This document shows, one piece after another, positions 8,258 to 16,301 of a DNA stretch of 64,000 bases (position 1 is its first letter; the number at the start of each line of letters is the position of its first letter). Source of the DNA: CAZXPY01 sp964643435 (GTDB lineage: Bacteria; Patescibacteriota; Microgenomatia; Woykebacterales; RBG-16-39-9b); assembly GCA_964643435.1 (NCBI GenBank), contig CAZXPY010000001.1:172916-236915 (forward strand). Direction: 5' to 3'. The notes beneath the pieces were generated by a model that did not search any database, was not told where the DNA came from, and saw only the letters and a program-made list of their open reading frames with translations. Made by a program: the position numbers and the translations under genes.

Positions 8258-9529
8258 TTGGCTAAAGAAAAAACCATTGTCGGGATAGATGTTGGCTCTT
8301 CAAAAATTGCCACTTTAATTGCGAACGTAGCGAACGAAGGAAGTCTTACTGTTGTTGGTGTCTCCACAGTTGAATCAAGAGGAATTAGAAAAGGCCAAGT
8401 AGTTGATATCGATGAGGCAGTTAAAGCAATTGCCGAAGGAATTGAATCGGCCGAAAGAATGGCAGGGTATTCAATATCAGCTGCTTTTGTCTCGGTTGGT
8501 GGAGTTCACATTTCCTCAAATAATTCCCGGGGAGTTGTCGCCGTCGCCGGTGGTGAAAATGAAATCACTGAAGAGGATGTAAGAAGAGTAACCGAAGCAG
8601 CAAGAGCAGTTTCTCTTCCCTCAAGTAGAGAAATTATCCATGTCATCCCCAGAGAATTCATTGTTGACTCTCAAGAAGGTATTAAAGACCCAGTCGGGAT
8701 GACCGGTATAAGATTAGAGGTCGAAACTCATATTATCACTGGAGCGGCTACTTCAATGAGAAATCTGGCTAAATGTATTGGTCAAGTTGGAATAGACGTG
8801 GAAGATCTAGTCTTTTCTGGTATAGCTGCTTCAGAGGCTACTCTTACTGATACTGAAAAGGAATTAGGAGTTGCTTTGATAGATATTGGTGGAGGAACAA
8901 CCGATATAACTTTGTTTATTGAAGGCTCAGTGGCGCATTCAACGGTAATACCAATCGGAGGAAAAAATATAACTAACGATTTAGCGATTGGGTTGCGTTC
9001 TTCCTTAGAAAGTGCCGAGAAAATTAAACTTGAATTATCAAAAACGACGAAGAAAGTTGTTAGTGTTGAAGAAGAACCAGAAAAAAAGAGCGATGTTTTG
9101 GATGTCTCTAAACTTGATCTGAATGAAGATTTAGGGGTACTTTCTAAAAAGACTTTAATCGAGGGAATTATTAAACCAAGATTGACAGAAATTTTTACTT
9201 TGGTAGGGTTAGAAATTAAGAGATCTGGTTTCGCTGGAGTTTTACCTTCCGGTATTGTTGCAACCGGGGGAGCGGCGGAAACTATTGGTTTGGTTGAAGT
9301 TGCAAAAGAAGTTTTAAGAATGCCAATAAGAGTCGCTTCACCCTCGGGTGTGACTGGTTTAATCGACGAAATATCCTCTCCAGCTTACAGTGCTCCGGTA
9401 GGGTTACTTTTGCATGGTCAAAAATTATCTTCTTTTGAAGGAGTTAGTTTTTCACCAGTTTTCAAGGGAAAGCAGTTTAAAGACATATTTTCAAAAATTT
9501 TAAACTGGTTGAAGGGATTTTTACCCTAA
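8258..9529 (+). CDS. ftsA: Cell division protein FtsA
   Basis: Actin-like ATPase tethering FtsZ to the membrane. 423 residues. N-terminal GIDVGSSKIATLI (phosphate 1), SHS2/1C domain with IREFIVDSQEGIKDPVGM-like sequence, ALIDIGGGTTDITLF (phosphate 2), and the adenosine motif region GIVATGGAAETIG. The last residues (FKDIFSKILNWLKGF) form the amphipathic membrane-targeting helix. The start is TTG at 8258 with an AGGAG site about nine bases upstream. ftsZ follows. Confidence 0.96.
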   Translation: MAKEKTIVGIDVGSSKIATLIANVANEGSLTVVGVSTVESRGIRKGQVVDIDEAVKAIAEGIESAERMAGYSISAAFVSVGGVHISSNNSRGVVAVAGGENEITEEDVRRVTEAARAVSLPSSREIIHVIPREFIVDSQEGIKDPVGMTGIRLEVETHIITGAATSMRNLAKCIGQVGIDVEDLVFSGIAASEATLTDTEKELGVALIDIGGGTTDITLFIEGSVAHSTVIPIGGKNITNDLAIGLRSSLESAEKIKLELSKTTKKVVSVEEEPEKKSDVLDVSKLDLNEDLGVLSKKTLIEGIIKPRLTEIFTLVGLEIKRSGFAGVLPSGIVATGGAAETIGLVEVAKEVLRMPIRVASPSGVTGLIDEISSPAYSAPVGLLLHGQKLSSFEGVSFSPVFKGKQFKDIFSKILNWLKGFLP

Positions 9530-9577
9530 TAATTGACAAGGAACTATTTTTGTTGTAATCTCTCGAAAGAGGTTTTG

Positions 9578-10642
9578 ATGCTAATAAAGCCAGAAGTTAA
9601 CCGTTTCGCTAAAATAAAAGTCATTGGTGTTGGCGGTGGTGGGTGTAACGCCTTAAATTCAATGATCTCCCTTCAGCAGATCCAAGGAGTCGATTTTATT
9701 GGTGTTAATACCGATGCTCAAGCTCTTTTTACTTGTGAGTCTCCTATCAAAGTTCAAGTTGGTGAAAATTTAACAAAAGGTCTTGGTTCTGGCGGTTTGC
9801 CAGAAATTGGGACTCAAGCAGCCGAGGAATCAAGAGAAAAATTAGGTGAAGTTATCGGTGGAGCTGATATGGTTTTTATCACTTGCGGAATGGGTGGTGG
9901 TACTGGTACTGGTGGGAGTCCTATTATTGCGGATATTGCTAGAAAAAGCGGTGCTTTAACTGTTGCGGTAGTTACTAAACCTTTTGCTTTTGAGGGGGCT
10001 CGTCGAAGAATTGTTGGCGAAGAAGGAATCGAAAATCTCAAAGATAAAGTCGATACTTTAATTGTTATTCCAAACCAAAGATTATTAGACGTTGTTGATA
10101 AGAAAATGTCGCTTCTTGAGGCTTTCAAAGTGGCCGACGGAGTTTTAGGGCAAGGCGTTCAAGGAATTTCTGACATAATAATTTTGCCTGGTTTAATCAA
10201 CGTTGACTTTGCGGATGTACGTACCATTATGACCAATGCTGGTAGCGCTTTGATGGGAATTGGTTATGGAAATGGGGAAGGAAGGGCGGCTACTGCCGCA
10301 AGAAGTGCAATTGCTTCACCTCTACTGGAAGTTTCAATCGATGGGGCAAAGGGGGTTCTTTTCAACGTTACTGGTGGAACCGATCTTTCTATGTTTGAGG
10401 TTGATGAGGCAGCGAGGATAATAAGTGCCGCGGCGGATGCTGATGCTAATATTATTTTTGGAGCAACAATTGATGAAACTATGGTTGATCAAGTCAAAAT
10501 TACGGTTATTGCTACTGGTTTTAGTGAAGAAAAAATAAGAGCCCAAGAAGTCCGCGAAGCTGCCGAAGCTCTTTCCGATACCGAAACTCCAAACGGTGAA
10601 TCTGATGAACTCGACATTCCGGCTTTCATGAGGCAAAGATGA
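9578..10642 (+). CDS. ftsZ: Cell division GTPase FtsZ
   Basis: Tubulin-like GTPase forming the Z ring. 354 residues from ATG 9578, which has AAAGAGG about six bases upstream and gives the usual N terminus; further upstream in-frame codons read through non-conserved sequence. Seen: KVIGVGGGGCNALN, the tubulin signature GGGTGTGGSP at residues 106-115 (GGGTGTGAAP in most bacteria), T7 loop GLINVDFADVRTIM, and the conserved C-terminal FtsA-binding peptide ELDIPAFMRQR. The disordered linker before the tail is very short. Confidence 0.97.
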   Translation: MLIKPEVNRFAKIKVIGVGGGGCNALNSMISLQQIQGVDFIGVNTDAQALFTCESPIKVQVGENLTKGLGSGGLPEIGTQAAEESREKLGEVIGGADMVFITCGMGGGTGTGGSPIIADIARKSGALTVAVVTKPFAFEGARRRIVGEEGIENLKDKVDTLIVIPNQRLLDVVDKKMSLLEAFKVADGVLGQGVQGISDIIILPGLINVDFADVRTIMTNAGSALMGIGYGNGEGRAATAARSAIASPLLEVSIDGAKGVLFNVTGGTDLSMFEVDEAARIISAAADADANIIFGATIDETMVDQVKITVIATGFSEEKIRAQEVREAAEALSDTETPNGESDELDIPAFMRQR

Positions 10643-10735
10643 ATGAACCAGGAATGCTATTAGAAAAAATCATTTCTCCTTAAGTTTCACCCAAAATCTA
10701 AAAGTACAGTAAATTTCCATACAAAACAAAAAAAC

Positions 10736-10764
10736 TTGACTTTAACTGTTTAAAGTTGTAGATT
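10736..10764 (+). promoter_or_regulatory. Promoter with internal dyad for the exported-protein cassette
   Basis: TTGACT (10736-10741), 17-base spacer, TAGATT (10759-10764). The spacer contains an inverted repeat ACTTTAA/TTAAAGT (10739-10745 and 10750-10756, four bases apart) that looks like a repressor-type operator. It lies in the 179-base gap between ftsZ and the cassette; the rest of the gap shows no gene. The -10 is weak. Confidence 0.5.
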
Positions 10765-10821
10765 TCGACCTATAGAACATTAAAAACCGAATAAGGCAGA
10801 TAAAAAGTGAAGGGAGGAGAA

Positions 10822-11757
10822 ATGAGGCGAATTCTGCTTTTCGCCCTAATTTTCCCAACTACTTTAGTTTTCACTAACTTTACTCGAGCAGGAGTGGGAG
10901 AATGGAATAATTTTGGTAATAACCTTGCCGATTTTAATAACGACTGCGTAATTGATATTGTCGACGATCAGCAAGTTGCTTACCGTTGGGGATCTTACTT
11001 TAGTTTACCCATTTACGATACAAAATATGACAACGAGCCATACTTCACTACTGGAGCATATGATTGGGACATTGATATAAAAGACGTTCAATTCGTCTTT
11101 GGGAGAAATTTTTTCCTTTGTATCGATTTTTGGGATCCAGAAACAAGTATGGGTATGTTTAGCTTGAAAAGTGGAAGTGAGACCGCTTGCAAGAATGCCG
11201 GTGCCTTTAATCAGATTAGTGGTAGTGACTATGTCGACCCAGTAACGGTCGTGTTTTTTGCCAATTCCAGATCAGACGTTCTAAGTAATCACGCTTCCCA
11301 TCACGGCTTACCGCATTTAGAGTATGATGGCGAACAAAGAGTTTGGGAAATAAAAAGCTGTGGTTATGAGGATGTAGATGCCGGTTCCAATAGTGGTGGT
11401 TCAATAATCCCACCTGATCCGTGGGAAAGGTGGCATTTACGCGCTTGGGTAACTTTTGGGTTAGGTCACTTAACTTGGGGTAAATTTGCAGTGGCTACTC
11501 CCCACTTTGATGATGACGATAACGACTGTGGTCACTTTGTACCTCAAATCTACCCTTACGATGATATTTACCCGGGATTTCAGGGTTCTGGCTTCGATGC
11601 TGGTCGGGAATGGGTGTATCAACGCTTTGTTCTCGAGGGCGGCCATGGTTTTGGTGGATCGCATTATTGGGGTAACCGCACTCCAATTAAGCAAGGTTGT
11701 GGTAATAATCAGTGGCCAAGTTCAAACGGTAACGTCTACTTCATCGAGGTTGGGTGA
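10822..11757 (+). CDS. Secreted protein with N-terminal dockerin-like repeats
   Basis: 311 residues starting at ATG 10822, set by a GGGAGGAG site six bases upstream. A signal peptide (MRRILLFALIFPTTLVFT, then an AGVG junction) is followed by two calcium-loop repeats of dockerin type: DFNNDCVIDIVDDQQVAYRW and YDWDIDIKDVQFVFGR, about 50 residues apart. The remaining roughly 220 residues are rich in Trp, His, Gly and Asp (HASHHGLPHLEYDGE, HFDDDDNDCGHF, GGHGFGGSHYWGNRT) and match no fold I recognise. Dockerins normally pair with cohesins; none is seen here. It overlaps the next gene's ribosome binding region, so the three genes form one operon. Confidence 0.75.
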   Translation: MRRILLFALIFPTTLVFTNFTRAGVGEWNNFGNNLADFNNDCVIDIVDDQQVAYRWGSYFSLPIYDTKYDNEPYFTTGAYDWDIDIKDVQFVFGRNFFLCIDFWDPETSMGMFSLKSGSETACKNAGAFNQISGSDYVDPVTVVFFANSRSDVLSNHASHHGLPHLEYDGEQRVWEIKSCGYEDVDAGSNSGGSIIPPDPWERWHLRAWVTFGLGHLTWGKFAVATPHFDDDDNDCGHFVPQIYPYDDIYPGFQGSGFDAGREWVYQRFVLEGGHGFGGSHYWGNRTPIKQGCGNNQWPSSNGNVYFIEVG

Positions 11758-11768
11758 AAGGAGGAGGG

Positions 11769-12515
11769 ATGAAAATCTTATACTTCTTCTTTGCTATAGT
11801 TGCCCTTTCTGTAGGTGGTATGGCAGCGGTACTTCTTCGAGAGGGAAGTGAAGAGGCTGGGGAAAATGTTCCTAGAGTAGGGGCTTATCAAGGTGATGTT
11901 ATTGTTCAAGGTAGCGGTTATTTAACTATTGAGGAACTCAAAGCATTTGATAGGTTTCCAGTTTATTGGTTGGGCGAACATTTTCACGGATATGAGATAA
12001 TTAGTATTTACTACGCTAGGGATCCTGGGCCACCAAGTGGTATCAGGCCTCCGTCCGAATATATAGCAATCATTTACGGTGACTGCGACCCTGGTAAACG
12101 TCCCGAAGGAAGGTGCGTACCGTTTTTTGCGGTAACTAATGATTGGCTCTGCTACAATACTCCAAGTCAACTTGTGGCAGGTGCCCGAAGCGGACCACCG
12201 TTTGAAATCCGCGGTGCGTTGGCGCAACAAACCGAATCAGGAAACTTGCATATCTACACGAAGGAATCAACCATTGTCGTTTTTTCAGCTGAAGGTGAAG
12301 TAGAAACAATTGGGGCCACCAATGCCTTACGTGGGGCAAATGTTAAGGGAAGTATCCATACTTCTTCCAGTGCCGACCCACTGGGAGCGCCAATTTCAGA
12401 GGAAGACTGTTCTAATATGACCCTTCCGACTGTTGAGCCTTCACCTGCAGATACGCCAACAGAGATGCCAACGGCTACGCAAACACCTGAACCGACCTCG
12501 GAGCCGCCACAATGA
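11769..12515 (+). CDS. Exported protein with Thr/Pro/Ser-rich C-terminal tail
   Basis: 248 residues from ATG 11769, preceded by GGAGGAGGG. An N-terminal hydrophobic stretch (ILYFFFAIVALSVGG) acts as signal anchor or signal peptide. The body (about residues 25-205) has no recognised domain and contains four cysteines. The end is a low-complexity tail of TPTEMPT/ATQTPEP type, typical of cell-surface linkers. It overlaps the following gene by four bases (ATGA). Function unknown; co-expression with the dockerin-like protein suggests a surface assembly. Confidence 0.7.
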   Translation: MKILYFFFAIVALSVGGMAAVLLREGSEEAGENVPRVGAYQGDVIVQGSGYLTIEELKAFDRFPVYWLGEHFHGYEIISIYYARDPGPPSGIRPPSEYIAIIYGDCDPGKRPEGRCVPFFAVTNDWLCYNTPSQLVAGARSGPPFEIRGALAQQTESGNLHIYTKESTIVVFSAEGEVETIGATNALRGANVKGSIHTSSSADPLGAPISEEDCSNMTLPTVEPSPADTPTEMPTATQTPEPTSEPPQ

Positions 12516-12886
12516 GAAAAACCTCTCACTCAAATTTTCAAGTAGTCGGAGTTGGTTTTCTCTCTTACATTTTTGGAGCTATAATTAGTAGTGGCGGTGT
12601 TTCGTTACTTTTAATTGGAGCACTCGGGATGACAACTTCAATAAACGGAAAGGGAGTAGTAGTTTTTGAGGGTCTTTTTAGCTTGATGATTCTTCTGGGC
12701 ATAGTTTCGGCAGCAAGTTTTCCTTTGCTGTTTACTAAACTTAAGGGGCTGGAGTTGTTCGCTTCCTTATTTCAAGCAATATTTTTATACGGTCTAACCC
12801 TAACTTTAATCGCTCCCAGTTTGTCCGTAATGAACGATTGTGCTGTTGGAATAGCCTTTCCACTTTCAGTGGTTGGCTGCGATTAA
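12512..12886 (+). CDS. Small hydrophobic membrane protein
   Basis: 124 residues, with about four membrane segments (VVGVGFLSYIFGAIIS; GVSLLLIGALG; a long hydrophobic run near residues 50-75; FLYGLTLTLIAPSLSV). No family recognised. Third gene of the cassette, translationally coupled to the preceding gene through an ATGA overlap and followed by an intrinsic terminator. It may anchor or export its two secreted partners, but this is only inferred from context. Confidence 0.65.
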   Translation: MRKTSHSNFQVVGVGFLSYIFGAIISSGGVSLLLIGALGMTTSINGKGVVVFEGLFSLMILLGIVSAASFPLLFTKLKGLELFASLFQAIFLYGLTLTLIAPSLSVMNDCAVGIAFPLSVVGCD

Positions 12887-12894
12887 GTTAATCC

Positions 12895-12932
12895 GAGGCT
12901 GGTCTTCTTATGAAGATATCAGCCTCTTTTTA
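12895..12932 (+). terminator. Intrinsic terminator of the exported-protein cassette
   Basis: GAGGCTG (12895-12901) pairs with CAGCCTC (12920-12926); the inner bases GTCTTC/GAAGAT extend the stem. A run of five T follows. Confidence 0.85.
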
Positions 12933-12958
12933 TTGTCTTTAAAAAACTACTCTAAAAA

Positions 12959-12987
12959 TTGACAATTGACCCGAGTCCATTTAATAA
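12959..12987 (+). promoter_or_regulatory. Consensus promoter, leaderless transcript
   Basis: TTGACA (12959-12964), 17-base spacer, TAATAA (12982-12987). A GTG codon follows seven bases later at 12995, so the transcript should begin at or next to the start codon. Confidence 0.75.
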
Positions 12988-12994
12988 TAAATTT

Positions 12995-13660
12995 GTGACC
13001 ACCTTTGAGCAGCCTAAGAATCAATTACTTACTTCTTTTGGAGATAAAAACTTTTATATAAGAACAATTCTTTATATTATTATCGCTATCTCAGCCTACG
13101 TTATTTTTATCTATAGCTTCGCTTATTTTCAAGCAAAATCAGCCGGTACTTACGTTTCGTTAGTACCAGAGACTGAAAGTCCTAAAATAAACACCGAAAA
13201 TTGGGAAACTTACGGAAATTCTGCTTATAAATATTCAATAAAATACCCACCAAACTGGACAGTCTCACTTTCAAAAGAAGGTTTTAAAGGAGCGGATGCA
13301 AACGTTGGTACCTCATCCGAAGTGGTTATTTCTGGGGCGGTCTCGGCCAACCCGCAAAATATTTTAAAAATTAATATTTTAGTTTCAAAGGCAGTTTCTG
13401 AATTCTTGGACACAGATTTTGATTCTACAACTAGAGGCAAAGGAATTGGCGGGCAAATAATTGTTTTGTCAAAAGAGCAAACAAAAATTGGGGAGGTAGA
13501 CGCAATCAGATACAAAGCCGATTTTCCGAGCGAAAACGTAAATTTACACTTCGTTAAAGACGGTGAAAGATTTATAATTAGTACTTTTTACGATAAAAAC
13601 TTACCCGAAGCTCTTACTTTTTTTAACGAGATTATTTCAACCTTTAAATTCCTCGAATAA
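12995..13660 (+). CDS. Membrane-anchored PsbP-like domain protein
   Basis: 221 residues. A cytoplasmic N terminus of about 25 residues, one membrane helix (IRTILYIIIAISAYVIFIYS), then an extracellular domain. The domain begins with YKYSIKYPPNWTV and ends with FNEIISTFKFLE, the layout seen in PsbP-related domains of many bacterial membrane-anchored proteins; the function of these is not defined. The start is set by the promoter: TTG 12959 lies inside the -35 box and cannot be the codon used, while GTG 12995 is placed for a leaderless mRNA. Stands alone between a terminator and the assembly gap. Confidence 0.7.
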   Translation: MTTFEQPKNQLLTSFGDKNFYIRTILYIIIAISAYVIFIYSFAYFQAKSAGTYVSLVPETESPKINTENWETYGNSAYKYSIKYPPNWTVSLSKEGFKGADANVGTSSEVVISGAVSANPQNILKINILVSKAVSEFLDTDFDSTTRGKGIGGQIIVLSKEQTKIGEVDAIRYKADFPSENVNLHFVKDGERFIISTFYDKNLPEALTFFNEIISTFKFLE

Positions 13661-13663
13661 AGT

Positions 13664-13718
13664 ATTGACAAGTAATTACAACCGGCTGTTAAAATAATAG
13701 TGGGCCCCAAATTTTTCT
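13664..13718 (+). repeat. 55-base end repeat, left of assembly gap
   Basis: Identical over all 55 bases to 13819-13873, with only 100 N between them. This is the pattern of two contig ends sharing a short overlap that were scaffolded rather than merged. The sequence itself is the pyrG promoter region. Confidence 0.9.
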
Positions 13719-13818
13719 NNNNNNNNNNNNNNNNNNNNNNNNNNNNNNNNNNNNNNNNNNNNNNNNNNNNNNNNNNNNNNNNNNNNNNNNNNNNNNNNNN
13801 NNNNNNNNNNNNNNNNNN
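13719..13818. other. Assembly gap (100 N)
   Basis: Exactly 100 undetermined bases, the default length for a gap of unknown size. Given the identical flanks, the real distance may be zero with only one copy of the 55-base sequence. Confidence 0.98.
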
Positions 13819-13873
13819 ATTGACAAGTAATTACAACCGGCTGTTAAAATAATAGTGGGCCCCAAATTTTTCT
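13819..13873 (+). repeat. 55-base end repeat, right of assembly gap, with pyrG promoter
   Basis: Second copy of the 13664-13718 sequence. It holds TTGACA (13820-13825) and TAAAAT (13845-13850, 19-base spacing; TTAAAA one base earlier gives 18). The expected start point falls on the G run of GTGGGCCCC (13855-13863), so the pyrG transcript may begin with GGGCCCC. Confidence 0.75.
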
Positions 13874-13988
13874 TAATCTAAGTTCCCCCAAAACTCATTA
13901 TGAAAAATACCAAATACATTTTTTATTTTCGAGCTTGCGAGAAAAAGAGTTATACTCTATTTTCGAGCTTGCGCGAAAGCAAAAATAT

Positions 13989-15608
13989 ATGAGTAAAACG
14001 AAATATATTTTTATCAGTGGTGGTGTTATTTCTGGAATTGGAAAAGGAGTGGCTACTGCCTCCATTTCGCGTCTCCTCAAATCCGTCGGGTTCAAAGTTA
14101 CGGCAATAAAGGCGGATCCTTATATAAACGTTGACGCCGGTACTTTAAACCCAATGGAACACGGTGAGGTCTTTGTTTTGGAAGACGGGGTAGAAACTGA
14201 TCAGGATTTAGGACATTACGAGCGTTGTCTCGATGAAAATTTGAATAGAACGAATTATATGACGACTGGTCAGATTTACCAAAGTGTAATCGAACGAGAA
14301 AGAAATCTTCTGTATGACGGCAAAACCGTTGAATTTATCCCCCATATTACCGATGAGGTAATTAAAAGAATCAAAGAGGCAACGACTAGCCACAAAGCCG
14401 ATATTGTATTAATTGAGATTGGCGGGACAGTTGGGGAATATCAAAACGCCCTTTTCTTAGAAGCGAACCGAAGTATGAAACTAAAGCACCCCCAAGATGT
14501 TTTACACATCCATTTAGCTTATTTGCCATTGCCGCCATCACTAGGCGAATTAAAATCCAAACCAGTTCAAACCAGTGTGCACCTTCTTAATTCCGTCGGG
14601 ATCCAACCGGATTTTCTCTTAGCAAGGTCGGTTGTTGATATTGATTCAAAAAGAAGAGAAAAAATCGCCACTTTTTGTGGTTTAAATACTGAAGATATAA
14701 TTTCCGCTTCTGATGTTGATATTATTTATAAAGTTCCGATTAACTTTGAAAAACAAGATTTAAGTAAGAAAATTTTAAAAAAACTAAGTCTTAAACCACA
14801 GAAAAAAAATTTATTTAATTGGGAGAAAATGGTTAGGAGAGCACAAGAAGCAAAGAAGGAAATAAAAGTAGGATTAGTCGGGAAATATTTTACAACTGGG
14901 GATTATACCCTGGAAGATTCTTATATAAGTGTTATCGAAGCTTTAAAACACGCTTCTTGGGCGAACAGATTGAAACCGAGACTTTTCTGGTTTGATAGTG
15001 AGGAAATTGAAAAAAATGGGTTAGCCGATTTGAAAAAAATGGACGCTATTGTTGTTCCCGGCGGTTTTGGATCTAGAGGAGTAGAAGGTATAATTCGCGC
15101 AATTAAATTTGCCAGAGAAAAAAAGATCCCCTTTTTAGGATTATGTTTTGGTCTGCAGCTAGCTTCAGTTGAATTTGCTAGAAACGTTTGTTCCTTATTA
15201 GGCGCCCATACAACCGAGATTGAACCAAAAACACCAAACCCGATTGTTGATGTAATGAGCGAACAAGAAAAAGTTTTACTTCACCGGGATTATGGCGGAA
15301 CAATGAGGCTTGGAAGTTGGCAATGCAAAATAAAAAAAGGAACCCTAGCTTACAAATCTTACCAAAGCGAAAATATTACCGAACGTCACCGCCATCGTTA
15401 CGAATTTAATAATAAATATCGAAGTCTTTTGGAGAAAGCGGGATTTATTATCAGCGGAACCACCCCAGACAATAAGTTAGTTGAGATAATAGAACTGGCA
15501 AACCACCCCTTCTTTTTAGGTACCCAGTTTCATCCCGAATTAAAATCACGTCCCCTTTCCCCACACCCACTTTACAATTTATTTATTAAAACCGCTTCCG
15601 AAACTTAA
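13989..15608 (+). CDS. pyrG: CTP synthase
   Basis: Makes CTP from UTP using glutamine and ATP. 539 residues, full length. The N-terminal synthetase domain starts KYIFISGGVISGIGKG (P-loop) and contains DPYINVDAGTLNP and MEHGEVFVLEDGVETDQDLG. The class I glutamine amidotransferase domain has GLCFGLQLA with the nucleophile Cys386, and QFHPEL with the catalytic His-Glu. ATG 13989 gives the family N terminus; an in-frame upstream start at 13935 adds 18 unrelated residues across a leader repeat (ATTTTCGAGCTTGCG at 13924-13938 and 13959-13973). Leader of more than 100 bases, unusual for this window. Confidence 0.97.
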   Translation: MSKTKYIFISGGVISGIGKGVATASISRLLKSVGFKVTAIKADPYINVDAGTLNPMEHGEVFVLEDGVETDQDLGHYERCLDENLNRTNYMTTGQIYQSVIERERNLLYDGKTVEFIPHITDEVIKRIKEATTSHKADIVLIEIGGTVGEYQNALFLEANRSMKLKHPQDVLHIHLAYLPLPPSLGELKSKPVQTSVHLLNSVGIQPDFLLARSVVDIDSKRREKIATFCGLNTEDIISASDVDIIYKVPINFEKQDLSKKILKKLSLKPQKKNLFNWEKMVRRAQEAKKEIKVGLVGKYFTTGDYTLEDSYISVIEALKHASWANRLKPRLFWFDSEEIEKNGLADLKKMDAIVVPGGFGSRGVEGIIRAIKFAREKKIPFLGLCFGLQLASVEFARNVCSLLGAHTTEIEPKTPNPIVDVMSEQEKVLLHRDYGGTMRLGSWQCKIKKGTLAYKSYQSENITERHRHRYEFNNKYRSLLEKAGFIISGTTPDNKLVEIIELANHPFFLGTQFHPELKSRPLSPHPLYNLFIKTASET

Positions 15609-15611
15609 AAA

Positions 15612-15636
15612 CTCCCTGCGGAGGGCACGCAGGGAG
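15612..15636 (+). terminator. Hairpin after pyrG
   Basis: Nine-base perfect stem CTCCCTGCG/CGCAGGGAG with a seven-base loop, starting three bases past the pyrG stop. No T-run follows, so it may stabilise the mRNA end rather than terminate alone. Confidence 0.6.
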
Positions 15637-15878
15637 CTAGAGGAAAAAGCGAATTATAATGTCAAGAGCTCTCTTAATATGTTTTTGAATCTTTTACCAA
15701 CGCTAGTTTCCAAACTAAGCGTTTTCCTTAATAAATCCTTCTCGATTTGATGCGCAATTATTATCGGTCTTTTATGATGAATCAATTTTCTTTTCACAAT
15801 ATTACATTAATATACTAACTAAAGATAACAATATTGTTATCATCTTTTTAGTAAAAGTCAACAAGCAAGCGTTGACAA
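15637..15878. other. Non-coding region with hairpin and 18-base palindrome
   Basis: No plausible gene. It holds an imperfect hairpin AACGCTAGTTT/AAACTAAGCGTT (15699-15723), a perfect palindrome GATAACAATATTGTTATC (15824-15841) followed by ATCTTTTT, and an inverted repeat GTCAAC/GTTGAC (15857-15862, 15871-15876). The palindrome could be an operator or, with its T-run, a weak plus-strand terminator. Confidence 0.5.
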
Positions 15879-16190
15879 TTAAATAACTTTACGTTCTAGA
15901 AAATTGGGGAAAATCTTTTCCTGTAGGTTAATTCCCTGATTTTCAGCTTCCTTAATTAAACTTAAAATTGAATGAACCCCAGCTAAATTTATTCCTTTTT
16001 TATTGGTAAGAAAACGAATGAATTGTAACTTTTTTATGTTAGCTTGAGAATAACGGCGACGATTTGTCTTTGTGCGAAAGGGGACAACTAAATTTTCTTC
16101 TTCATATATCATTAGGGTTCTTGGATGGACTCCTAGGATTTCGGCAGTGACACTCAAAGTGAAAAGAGGTCGAGAATCGGTGGCGTTCAT
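15879..16190 (-). CDS. MerR-family regulator, HspR-like
   Basis: 103 residues from ATG 16190. The N-terminal winged-helix region reads FTLSVTAEILGVHPRTLMIY, then EEENLVVPFRTKTNRRRYS and IKKLQFIRFLTNKKGINLAG, the order found in HspR, the MerR-type repressor of heat-shock genes in Actinobacteria and other phyla. No effector-binding domain and no cysteines for metal sensing. An earlier in-frame start at 16229 adds 13 residues outside the family pattern. A promoter-like TTGCAA/TTACTA pair lies just upstream on the minus strand. No chaperone gene is adjacent, so targets are unknown. Confidence 0.8.
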   Translation of the reverse strand: MNATDSRPLFTLSVTAEILGVHPRTLMIYEEENLVVPFRTKTNRRRYSQANIKKLQFIRFLTNKKGINLAGVHSILSLIKEAENQGINLQEKIFPNFLERKVI

Positions 16191-16266
16191 TACTAAAAAA
16201 TAGTAACAGAAGGAAGAGTTTTTTTGCAAGTAATATCTTGGAAAAAGTATAAGTTAAGCTTGCTTG

Positions 16267-16295
16267 TTGCTAAACTTAAAAATCAATTGTATTAT
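16267..16295 (+). promoter_or_regulatory. Promoter of a probable small RNA
   Basis: TTGCTA (16267-16272), 17-base spacer, TATTAT (16290-16295). The predicted start point, about 16302, is the first base of the long stem described next. Confidence 0.6.
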
Positions 16296-16301
16296 AAAAA
16301 G

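Noticed and set aside
9814..10128. 104-codon open frame antisense to ftsZ (and similar long frames opposite other genes)
   Set aside because: Shadow of a strongly conserved gene; no start signal, promoter or recognisable domain.
11486..11851. 121-codon frame overlapping the dockerin-like gene and the next gene
   Set aside because: Runs in another frame across two genes with clear ribosome sites; composition Cys/Arg/Ser-rich and no domain.
12959..12994. TTG start for the PsbP-like protein
   Set aside because: TTG is part of a consensus TTGACA -35 box with TAATAA 17 bases on; the sequence is a promoter.
13719..13818. Interpretation of the repeat-N-repeat as a biological tandem repeat
   Set aside because: Exactly 100 N and perfectly identical 55-base ends are better explained by scaffolding of overlapping contigs.
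15612..15636. Classical intrinsic terminator after pyrG
   Set aside because: Strong stem but no T-run, so it is listed only as a hairpin with limited confidence.
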